The position numbers and the translations under genes are program-made. From contig NZ_QJKB01000016.1 in assembly GCF_003201815.1 (NCBI RefSeq), positions 45,976-78,606 on the forward strand: 32,631 bases of DNA, given 5' to 3'. Positions within the stretch are counted from its first letter, which is position 1. Every line of letters begins with the position of its first letter. The notes beneath the pieces were generated by a model, which saw only the letters and a program-made list of their open reading frames with translations, was not told where the DNA came from and made no database searches. The DNA is from Undibacterium pigrum (GTDB lineage Bacteria; Pseudomonadota; Gammaproteobacteria; Burkholderiales; Burkholderiaceae_D). Shown in pieces: positions 9,011 through 17,000 of the stretch.

Positions 9011-9900
9011 GGTTTAAATATTTTTTTGAAAAATGAGTTGCTGCCAGTGTCCACTGGCCGGGCGTCTTCCTGCTTGCCAGCCAGGCGGCCAAAAACTGCA
9101 CTGACAGGCTGATCTTTTGCCGATACCTTGGCAGCCACTCTTTGAGTAAGGACTTCTTCACTGGCATGCCTCGCAGCTACGTTTGCAGGTGCAACATGCG
9201 CTGCTGGTATGCTGTGGATGAAAATCGATGCTGGTGCTGGTGTTGGCACAGGTGCTGGTGCAGAAACAGGATTCACATTCACTGGTTTGCGCGCGCTTGC
9301 CAGCGGAGCTGGTGTGTTGACAGAAACAGATACTGGTGCTGAATGCGCAGGCACTTCTGCCTGGCGTGCGGGTGCTGCTTGCGATCTGCCAGAAAACAAG
9401 CCACCGACAGTCGCTTCCTTGCGGGTTGCTGTATTTTGCGCGGTGGTTTGCACTGTCGTTTGCTTAGGTGATGCAGGCAAAATTCTCGACAGGAATGGTG
9501 CGGTAACTTCGGCTTCTGGCTCTTGTTCTTCTACGGCTGCCTGCTGTAACAACATTTGTTTCAGGGACAATTGCGCTGCTGGTTTACTGTTCGCATGAGC
9601 GTCTGTTGCAACTGGTGACGGGGCTGCCTTTGTGGCCGCTGCCCTGCTCGCCGTTGTCGCTGGCGCAGGTGTTTTGACTGCAGTTGCGCGAAATGGCGTT
9701 TCAGTATGCCGGGCAGATACTGCTGGCTCCTCTTCACGGTGATGCGCGCGCGCAGGTGCAGGTCCGGAATGCAGGTGGACATCGCGCAATAAAGGCCAGC
9801 GCAGTTTGGCCTGTTCGCTATCTGCATCACGGTTGATTTCGCGATAAGCTTCAGTCGACTGTCCAAACTTTTGAAAAAGATTCTTTACATCATCATCCAT
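9007..9900 (-). CDS. bcsP: BcsP, BcsR-like N-terminus with long Ala/Pro-rich tail
   Basis: The first ~45 residues (MDDDVKNLFQKFGQSTEAYR, then RWPLL at 34-38) resemble enterobacterial BcsR, which ends its helical region in KRWPLL. This fits the BcsR/BcsP family. The rest is Ala/Pro/Val-rich and probably disordered. It contains short hydrophobic-basic islands (LSRILPAS, VFGRLAGKQ) and a C-terminal FFKKIFKP that could be docking peptides. I chose the ATG at 9900, with GGTGG five bases upstream. A GTG at 9909 would add three residues (MDI) but has a poorer ribosome site. The gene sits between bcsD and bcsQ and overlaps bcsQ by 4 bp. By analogy with BcsR-BcsQ, it probably binds the neighbouring BcsQ and tethers it to the synthase. 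Homology of the N-terminus is judged by eye. Confidence 0.8.
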   Translation of the reverse strand: MDDDVKNLFQKFGQSTEAYREINRDADSEQAKLRWPLLRDVHLHSGPAPARAHHREEEPAVSARHTETPFRATAVKTPAPATTASRAAATKAAPSPVATDAHANSKPAAQLSLKQMLLQQAAVEEQEPEAEVTAPFLSRILPASPKQTTVQTTAQNTATRKEATVGGLFSGRSQAAPARQAEVPAHSAPVSVSVNTPAPLASARKPVNVNPVSAPAPVPTPAPASIFIHSIPAAHVAPANVAARHASEEVLTQRVAAKVSAKDQPVSAVFGRLAGKQEDARPVDTGSNSFFKKIFKP

Positions 9901-9941
9901 AATATCCACCAGTTCCGGTTACTTGCCGCGTCAACATCAAA

Positions 9942-10433
9942 TCAACGACGTGTGAAATAAGACGGTTCTTCTGACTGTTTCTTCAAATCAAATACAAACA
10001 ACTGCCCTTCTTCAAAAACACCAGCACGCTGCACCAGGCGCAAAGACTTGTCCATGCCCAGACCGTCAAACCACTGGGCATATACGCCTTCCAGCAATGC
10101 TGGCGACCAGTCCAGTGAATGTTCGCCAAATGCAATTTTCAGCGGTGATGCATGATGAGCAACAACCAGGGCGTCGGCTTCTTCTACCAGCTCAACCCAG
10201 CCCCAGTTCATTTCTGACCATACCTGGTTCATGCATGCTTCCAGTGCTTGCAGGCTGCTACCATCAGCAACATGAAAACCCCTGGCCATAGTACGGCCAA
10301 GTTGGTGCATGAATGCGCGCAGATCGCTCAGCTCGCCCTTGGATGCGAATTCTGCAGAAAATGCTCCCAGGAAAGATCTCCACTGGTTGGAGCACTGCTG
10401 CTCTTCGTAATAACGAATTGTATTTGTCGACAT
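9942..10433 (-). CDS. bcsD: BcsD, periplasmic cellulose-crystallisation subunit
   Basis: This 163-aa protein matches the BcsD/AcsD family in length and pattern. It has a mid-protein segment MNWGWVELVEEADALVVAHH with P-L nearby, and then WSPALLEGVYAQWFDGLG. This parallels the WGTVTLE...LRIVH...P and VLEGLYGRW segments I recall from Komagataeibacter AcsD. BcsD forms a ring-like octamer that helps order glucan chains as they leave the complex. No signal peptide is visible, as in known BcsD. The ATG at 10433 is preceded by AAGGG about 10 nt upstream. bcsP follows after about 40 bp. Its presence puts this locus in the bcsD-containing (type I) group of cellulose operons. Confidence 0.88.
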   Translation of the reverse strand: MSTNTIRYYEEQQCSNQWRSFLGAFSAEFASKGELSDLRAFMHQLGRTMARGFHVADGSSLQALEACMNQVWSEMNWGWVELVEEADALVVAHHASPLKIAFGEHSLDWSPALLEGVYAQWFDGLGMDKSLRLVQRAGVFEEGQLFVFDLKKQSEEPSYFTRR

Positions 10434-10460
10434 GCTGATTTGGCCCTTGCGTTGACTTTT

Positions 10461-10498
10461 TCTCTATGGCTACTATCGTGACACGCAAATCATAGAGA
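10461..10498 (-). promoter_or_regulatory. Inverted repeat upstream of bcsD (candidate operator or leader hairpin)
   Basis: Perfect 8-bp arms TCTCTATG (10461-10468) and CATAGAGA (10491-10498) are separated by 22 bp. The repeat ends 28 bp before the bcsD ATG. It could be a dimeric-regulator site or an mRNA hairpin in the bcsD leader. A repeat of this size also occurs by chance, so only its position favours function. Confidence 0.3.
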
Positions 10499-10740
10499 GT
10501 GTTGATTCGTTGCGACTTTACCACTCACGATTATTGCTAGTCCAGCCAATGTGCATGGTGAAATGTCAACAATTAATAATAAGATCAAGGATTTATAGAT
10601 ATTTAATTATGTTGAATACCATTTTTACAATTAGGCTGCTAAAACCGCCCAGTTTGCTGCTTATTTCATCGATATGTCATCGAAAAATCCGGACGTGCAA
10701 ATGCGTTTGCTTGCATGCCCGCACTGTCACTTTTTCAGGT

Positions 10741-10788
10741 CAGGCATGCGCATTTTTTGCTCATGCCTGCAGGTCAAACCTGACAGGC
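10741..10788 (-). other. Two overlapping, mutually exclusive hairpins directly after the upstream bcsQ stop
   Basis: Hairpin A pairs GCCTGCAGGT (10765-10774) with ACCTGACAGGC (10778-10788), one A bulged, and begins at the base after the stop codon. Hairpin B pairs CAGGCATG (10741-10748) with CATGCCTG (10762-10769). Both need bases 10765-10769, so they cannot form together. On the minus strand neither is followed by a T-run, so this is not an ordinary terminator. Confidence 0.4.
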
Positions 10789-11556
10789 TCAGCGCCCGCC
10801 CTTCAAGCCAGTCAGCAACCAGTCTATGATTTTTTGTATGCTTAAAGATGCGGGATTGTCAGGCTTGTACTCAAGTACCGGACGCTCATAGGCCAGTGCT
10901 TCCTCGACCTGCGGGCTTTCCTGGACGATGAAGGGGACCATGCGCTCTCCCAGCCTGTCGGCAATCAGAGTGAGTACATCTTTCGCCAGTTGCCGTTGTG
11001 AGCCTTGATTGACGATATAGGCCGAACCGATACTGGCCTGGTTTCTATGGCCGTAAGTGGAAATCAACTCTTCCATTTCTGGCAAGGTTGAATAAGAGGC
11101 CGCATCTGCCAGCACCACGACCAGCAAAAAATCTGCCGCATGGATGGCCTGCTTCAGATATACAGAGGGACCGGGAGGAGTATCCAGCAAAACGATGGCA
11201 TTGGCAGGCAATTTGGCAGCCTGCAATTTTTTACGTAACCATGGCTCTTGCTGCTCCAGAAGGTTTTCAAAACGCATGCGCTGCTTTTCGCCTCCATTAC
11301 CAAAGGGGACGAAATTGACACCAAAGGGGCTTGTATAGCAGGCATCCATCAGTTTTGCGCGTGCAGCGGTCAAGAGACTGATGCCATTGCTTTCATCCTG
11401 TTCCAAACCACCGAGATGCCATTGCATGGCGTTTTGCGGATCAAGATCAAGAATGGTGACAGGAAAACCGCGCTGTGCCATACCCACACCCAGATTGGCG
11501 GTAATCGTGGTCTTGCCGACCCCGCCTTTCGCAGAGACGATGGCGATGACTATCAT
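10789..11556 (-). CDS. Second BcsQ-type MinD/ParA ATPase, at the head of the bcs locus
   Basis: This 255-aa paralogue of the BcsQ at 8243-9010 shares the deviant Walker A (SAKGGVGKTT, residues 8-17), the ILDLDPQNAMQWHLGG switch region, LLDTPPGPSVYLKQAIHAAD, and DAASYSTLPEMEELIS. These correspond position for position to IDTPPGPSIYLQQVLHAAN and DAASYSTIPSIESLID in the other copy. Catalytic motifs look intact, so it should bind and hydrolyse ATP. A strong AGGAG lies 8 nt before the ATG. The tldD stop is 43 bp upstream, so it may be transcribed with tldD. The two copies could form a heterodimer or serve different steps such as positioning and activation; this is inference. Confidence 0.85.
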   Translation of the reverse strand: MIVIAIVSAKGGVGKTTITANLGVGMAQRGFPVTILDLDPQNAMQWHLGGLEQDESNGISLLTAARAKLMDACYTSPFGVNFVPFGNGGEKQRMRFENLLEQQEPWLRKKLQAAKLPANAIVLLDTPPGPSVYLKQAIHAADFLLVVVLADAASYSTLPEMEELISTYGHRNQASIGSAYIVNQGSQRQLAKDVLTLIADRLGERMVPFIVQESPQVEEALAYERPVLEYKPDNPASLSIQKIIDWLLTGLKGGR

Positions 11557-11599
11557 GCGTGCAACTCCTGGTTGTCAATACTTGGTTTGACACCTGGCA

Positions 11600-13060
11600 T
11601 CAGGCAGTTCCACCCACTGTCAAACCTTCTATACGTAAACTGGGCTGACCTACGCCTACTGGCAGGCTCTGCCCCTCCTTGCCACAAACACCAATGCCTG
11701 AATCAAGACGCAAGTCATTGCCTATCATGCTGACATGATTCAAGACTTCAGGACCATTGCCAATCAGGGTCGCGCCTTTGACTGGATAGGTGATCTTGCC
11801 GTTCTCTATCATATAAGCTTCACTGGCTGAAAAAACGAACTTGCCATTTGTTATATCGACCTGACCACCGCCAAAGTTGACAGCGTAGAGACCATTTTTA
11901 ACAGATGCCAGAATTTCTTCCGGATCTTTGTCGCCAGCCAGCATATAGGTATTGGTCATACGCGGCATAGGCAGGTGAGCGAAGGACTCACGTCTGGCGT
12001 TGCCAGTCACCGGCATTTTCATCAAGCGGGCATTCATGGTGTCCTGCATATAGCCTTTCAGGATGCCATCTTCTATCAGTGTGGTGCACTGTGTAGGATT
12101 GCCTTCATCGTCCATGTTCAGTGAGCCGCGGCGGTTCTGCATGGTGCCATCATCGACCACGGTCACGCCTTTGGCAGCCACACGCTCACCTATGCGACCA
12201 GAGAAAGTGCTTGATCCCTTGCGGTTGAAATCACCTTCCAGACCATGGCCAATTGCTTCATGCAGCAAAACGCCTGGCCAGCCTGGGCCTAGCACCACTG
12301 TCATGGGGCCAGCCGGGGCCGGGCGTGCTTCCAGATTGACCAGGGCAGATTTCACTGCTTCATCTGCATATTGCTCCAGCAGGGCATCAGTGAAATAAGA
12401 GTAATCATAACGACCGCCGCCACCGCTGGAACCCATTTCGCGACGGCCATTTTGTTCGGCAATGATAGTCAGTGAGACGCGTACCAGAGGACGGATATCG
12501 GCAGCCATGACACCGTCGCTGCGCGCCACCAGCACCACATCATATTCACCAGCGACACTGGCCATGACCTGGACAATGCGCGGATCTTTAGCCCTGGCGA
12601 TTTTTTCCAGCTTTTCCAGTAACTGAACTTTTTGATTAGCATCCATGGAATGCAGAGGGTCATCACGCAAATACAAAGAGCGGTTATCCACCCCGCGCAA
12701 GCTGGATGCGACCTGTATTTTGCCTGCACCCTGACGGCCTATGGTACGAGTCGCCTTGGCTGCATCAAACAGGGCTTGCTCTGAAATTTCGTCGGAATAG
12801 GAAAATGCCGTCTTGTCGCCAGATATGGCACGTACGCCCACACCCTGGTCGATGGAGAAACTACCTGTCTTGACTATACCTTCTTCCAGGCTCCAGCCCT
12901 CATTACGGGTGAACTGGAAATACAGGTCGGCATAGTCCACTTTGTGGGTGAACATGGTAGCCAGCACCTTGCTGAGCTTGGCTTCGTCCAGACCAAAAGG
13001 GGTCAGCAAAATATCGCGGGCAATGGCGAGATGGCTAATAGCGGGATCAAATGGAGTCAT
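11600..13060 (-). CDS. tldD: Metalloprotease TldD
   Basis: TldD pairs with TldE/PmbA (not in this window) to form a zinc-dependent protease. It is known to process microcin B17 and CcdA and to degrade unfolded peptides. The 486-aa protein has the expected length and the HEAIGH zinc site (residues 267-272), followed by GLEGDFNRKG. A conserved Cys (459, in GVCGKEGQ) near the C-terminus completes the site. It lies 157 bp downstream of the nitrilase-family gene, on the same strand as yhdP. The yhdP-nitrilase-tldD order is common in betaproteobacteria. No oddities seen. Confidence 0.96.
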   Translation of the reverse strand: MTPFDPAISHLAIARDILLTPFGLDEAKLSKVLATMFTHKVDYADLYFQFTRNEGWSLEEGIVKTGSFSIDQGVGVRAISGDKTAFSYSDEISEQALFDAAKATRTIGRQGAGKIQVASSLRGVDNRSLYLRDDPLHSMDANQKVQLLEKLEKIARAKDPRIVQVMASVAGEYDVVLVARSDGVMAADIRPLVRVSLTIIAEQNGRREMGSSGGGGRYDYSYFTDALLEQYADEAVKSALVNLEARPAPAGPMTVVLGPGWPGVLLHEAIGHGLEGDFNRKGSSTFSGRIGERVAAKGVTVVDDGTMQNRRGSLNMDDEGNPTQCTTLIEDGILKGYMQDTMNARLMKMPVTGNARRESFAHLPMPRMTNTYMLAGDKDPEEILASVKNGLYAVNFGGGQVDITNGKFVFSASEAYMIENGKITYPVKGATLIGNGPEVLNHVSMIGNDLRLDSGIGVCGKEGQSLPVGVGQPSLRIEGLTVGGTA

Positions 13061-13217
13061 ATAATTTATTTATACTGCAAATCAACAGCGCACTTTTGAT
13101 CACTCAGAGCAAAAAGAGTAAGCAAACACTGGCGCACACACTTACATTGTAGAGCATCTGCGGGTTTCACTGGGTTAGCCCGCACACGATGCAGCCTGCT
13201 TTATATCTGGATCAGCC

Positions 13218-14012
13218 TTATAACTTGCGATGGCGCAAAGCTGGCAGGCTTTCACGTATGCTGACGATGAGGCTTTCATCGACCTCACCACTGACGATAC
13301 CTTCGCCTTCTTCCAGTACGTCCACGACCTTACCCCACGGGTCAATTAACATACTGTGCCCCCAGGTACGGCGGCCATTGACATGCTTGCCGCCCTGGCC
13401 ACAGGCCAGCACATAACACTGGTTTTCTATGGCGCGTGCACGCAAAAGTATTTCCCAGTGCGCCTGGCCTGTCGTATAAGTAAATGCCGCTGGTACGACG
13501 ATCAGGGAACAAGTGCCGAGTGCGCGGAACAGTTCAGGAAAGCGCAAATCGTAGCAAATCGAAAGCGCAACCTCGCCAAAACCTGCATCAAAGCTGCTGA
13601 CCTGCTCACCGGCCACGATGGTGCGGGCTTCTTCATACGACTCTTCGCCTTTGCTGAAGCCAAACAGATGGATCTTGTCATAGCGTGCAACCTGCTGGCC
13701 CTGCGGGTCGTAGACCAGCGTCGTATTCAAGACCTTGGCGGCATCCGGTGACTGCAAAGGAATGGTGCCGCCTATCAGCCAGACACCCAGGGTATGGGCC
13801 ATATCGGCCATAAAAGCTTGCAAAGGTCCCTGCCCTGCTTCTTCTGCGATATCGACCTTGTCGGTTTCATGCAAACCCATCAAGGGCCAATACTCAGGCA
13901 ACAGCAAAAGTTTCGCACCAGCGGCAGCTGCTTCCTGCATCAAACGCCTGGCCGTTGCAATGTTTTCCGTCGGCACGGGTGTGGAGATCATTTGTATTGC
14001 TGCAATCTTCAT
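13218..14012 (-). CDS. Nitrilase-superfamily (Nit-type) amidohydrolase, probably deaminated-glutathione amidase
   Basis: This 264-aa C-N hydrolase carries the full catalytic triad: Glu40 (LLLLPEYW), Lys113 (RYDKIHLF) and Cys153 (SICYDLRFPELFR). These segments and the length fit the Nit1/NitA/YbeM branch, which repairs deaminated glutathione formed by transaminase side reactions. Substrate cannot be proved from sequence; a general omega-amidase role is the alternative. It sits 47 bp downstream of yhdP and upstream of tldD and is probably co-transcribed with both. Cytoplasmic; no signal peptide. Confidence 0.88.
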   Translation of the reverse strand: MKIAAIQMISTPVPTENIATARRLMQEAAAAGAKLLLLPEYWPLMGLHETDKVDIAEEAGQGPLQAFMADMAHTLGVWLIGGTIPLQSPDAAKVLNTTLVYDPQGQQVARYDKIHLFGFSKGEESYEEARTIVAGEQVSSFDAGFGEVALSICYDLRFPELFRALGTCSLIVVPAAFTYTTGQAHWEILLRARAIENQCYVLACGQGGKHVNGRRTWGHSMLIDPWGKVVDVLEEGEGIVSGEVDESLIVSIRESLPALRHRKL

Positions 14013-14059
14013 ATCTACCTCATTGTTTGGTGATGGTTCGATCCGGGCTTACTCCATAC

Positions 14060-17000
14060 TCAGGGCTTGCTGGCTGCCTTGATATTTGCCGAAGAACTGT
14101 CACGGTTATCAATTTTTGTCACTGTGGGCTCTTTCCATGAACCACTGACCTTGTATTCAAAAGTAAACGCCTTGCTCAAAGGTTCACGCAAGAACAGCTG
14201 CGCAAGAAAGGTGCCAAGCCCGATAACAGGGTTCACCGCCAGGCCATATACTACCGACGCTGTTCCTACATTCACGACCGGAATCACAGTGACATTCAAG
14301 TCCTGAGACTCATGGACAATATCAGCATTACCCTGCAGCAACACAGTCGCATTGACGCCCAACATCTTAAGATTATCTGTTTTTGCCACACCTTGCTGTA
14401 TCTGCGCAATTCCGGCTATGGAATCAAAGGCAAAGCCATCAGAAAACACATCGCGGAAATCCAGGGTCAGACGACGCGGCAGTGACTGCAAACTCAATAC
14501 CCCCAGCAGTTTCGCAGCACCGGGATCCACCTTCAAAAATTGCCCACTGGAAAGCACCATCTTGATTTGCCCGTTCATGCTGGGGATGTCCATCGCAAAT
14601 GGCAAACCATTCCAGTGCACTTCTCCCTCAAGTTTGCCCTTGCCACCACGCAAAACGTCAGCAAAACCCAGTCGCTCCAGCAATTTGCCAGAATTCGCTA
14701 TGTCCAGGACATAAGTGAGTTGGGTACGTCCATCCCCGCCCTGGCTGGCCCATTTTCCGCTGGCATTGAAATCTGCATCGGCATTTTTTAACAGTAACTT
14801 ATTAATCAGCCATTCACGTCCGCCCCCCTGGCTATTGACTTGATTGACGGCCTGCAGTTCCAGATGCCCCAGCTTCTTGTTCAGCAATTCAAAATTTTCG
14901 GCAATAATATCCAGGCCCGGTATATGGGCGGTGGTATTTTTCCCTTCCAGCAATTCACTGACATCGGTAGCAGCGGACGGCGGGATGATGAGATTGCTTA
15001 ATCGCGCCGTCACATTTCCCACGCCCTGACCATTGACACCCTCGCTCCAGGTCAGGTAACCGGCCGCCTGGTTAGAATGGATGTTCGCCTGCCAGATTTT
15101 ATTTTGCCTGGAAACACCAACCACGACGTTTTCCAGCTGTTTCCCCATGATATGCAGTTCTGCGGTTCTGGCTGCCATGGTCGTTGGTTCGATATATGGC
15201 GACAGGTCAACTTCTGCACTATCCCGCTCTGCGGCAACTCTAGCCTGCCCTGTTGCGGCGACCGGCGACATCAGACGCCGCCATTCATCGATATTGAGCA
15301 ATTTCAGGTCTATATTTGCATTCAGACCACTGTCAGGCTCTGGTGCAGGGGCATTCACACCTATGCCGCCGCGCAACACTTGCCAGGGTGCCGCGCCCTG
15401 CTTTTGCCGGAAGTACTTAGCATTGATGGAAGTGCCCAGATTGACGCGAATTTCATCACGCAAGGTTTGTGCATCCGGACCGGCATGAGGCAGCAATTCA
15501 AAATGCAGGGGCATGGCTTCAGCGACACCCTTTTTCAAGGGGGCTGGAAAGTTCAAGGCCATGCCTGCCAGGGTGGAATCAATCATGATCTCTGGCTGAC
15601 GTTTTTTCACATGTATGCTGGCAGTGTATTTACTGCTGCCACTGATACGGTCGGACAGACTGTCTGCCATGGAAGCAGGCATGATTTTACGCAAGCCTTC
15701 CGCCGTGACCATACCATCCAGCTTGACCTTGACGCTGTTATCCCTTTGCGAGCCACCTGTAATTTGTACCGGACCACCTAGTGTCATACCCTTCAATGTT
15801 CCCAGATTGACACCAGTTTCATTGAATTCAAGCTTGCCGTTCAAGCCTGTCACCTGGGGAATGCCAGGCTGCAAGAGCACATCATTGTTCGCAAACTGCA
15901 AAATACCCAGGACTTTGGATTCAATCAGATGCTGCAAAGGTAACTGGAGTTTCAGTTGCAAGGCAGCCGGGGCCGAGGTTTTTGCTTCTTTCAGAAAATG
16001 CCCCAACCAGCCACTGACCGGACTGGCGGTAACGTAAGCCAACATGTTTTGCAGACTGCCACTGACAGCACCGTCGATATTCAGGGTTGCGCCGTGCACG
16101 GACAAGTCTGGGATAATGGCTTTGACCTTCTTCAGGTCTACGCCCAGGGTTTTAGCCGTGTCGCCAGTAATTTCCATTCTGGCTTTATCAAAGACAAAAC
16201 CACCTTTGATATCTTCAATGACCGGCCATAAAGCTTTGCCTTCTTCATTCAATGCTCCGGCAGAAAAGTCGAGTTTGGCACCTGCCAGGCTGCCCTTAAT
16301 CAGAAATTCACCCTTATGGGCTTTTTTACCATCCGTGTTATGAAACGGAAAGTGAGCGAGGTCACCACGGACACGCACACTGACATCATTGGCCTTGCCA
16401 TCCAGTATGGAATTGAGCAACCAATGTCTTAAATGTTCTTCTGCAGCAGCGGGAATATAGCGATCAAGCTGTTTCAGATCAAAACCAGAAATACTGCCTG
16501 TCAAATCAACTTCCCCCGGCTGTGCATCTGCACCATGGCGCATGGACATGACGTGCTTACCAGATAAAACAGCACGCATGCCTTCCTGCTGGACATCCAT
16601 TCTATGAATCTGAAAAACCAGCTTATCCTGCTCGACAAACTGCCATTGCGCATGCATATTCAGGCGCGAAAACGGCATCAGAGGATCGACAAAATAACTG
16701 GGCAGGCGCAGGGACAAGTCTTTTGAATCCAGTATAAAACTGCCCCCCTTGTCGTTGGCCTCCAGAGTGCCGGACAGATTCTCAAACCCGGGAATGGCAG
16801 GCACGGCAGCTTTTGCAGATGAAGTCGCAGTTTTGGCCCTGGCAAGTTGCGCAGCTTGTGCCGTCATGGATAAATCGATGAACTGGCCTTTGACACTATA
16901 TGAAGACACATCAGGATAAGTGCCCTGCCATTTGGCAGTGAAGTCCCTGAGTTGTCCACTGGGAGCGAAGTCCACCATCATCTGGCGCTGATCGGCAGGC

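Larger units (their letters stand above)
10434..10788. other. 355-bp non-coding gap between the first bcsQ copy and bcsD; probable promoter/leader of bcsD-P-Q-AB-C
   Basis: No plausible coding frame. It holds an AT-rich, promoter-like zone (about 10577-10640), an 8-bp inverted repeat close to bcsD, and overlapping hairpins right after the upstream stop codon; the last two are listed separately. A TTGACA lies on the minus strand at 10569-10564, but no convincing -10 box follows at 16-18 bp, so I do not name a promoter. The gap size suggests bcsD onward has its own promoter rather than relying only on read-through from tldD-bcsQ. Confidence 0.5.

Noticed and set aside
10541..10569. Sigma-70 promoter from TTGACA on the minus strand upstream of bcsD
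   Set aside because: The hexamer at 17-bp spacing is GCTGGA, not a plausible -10 box.
10711..10723. 13-bp sequence TTGCATGCCCGCA shared with 32343-32355 on the other strand
   Set aside because: More than ten 13-mer matches are expected by chance in a window of this size, and neither copy lies in a comparable context.
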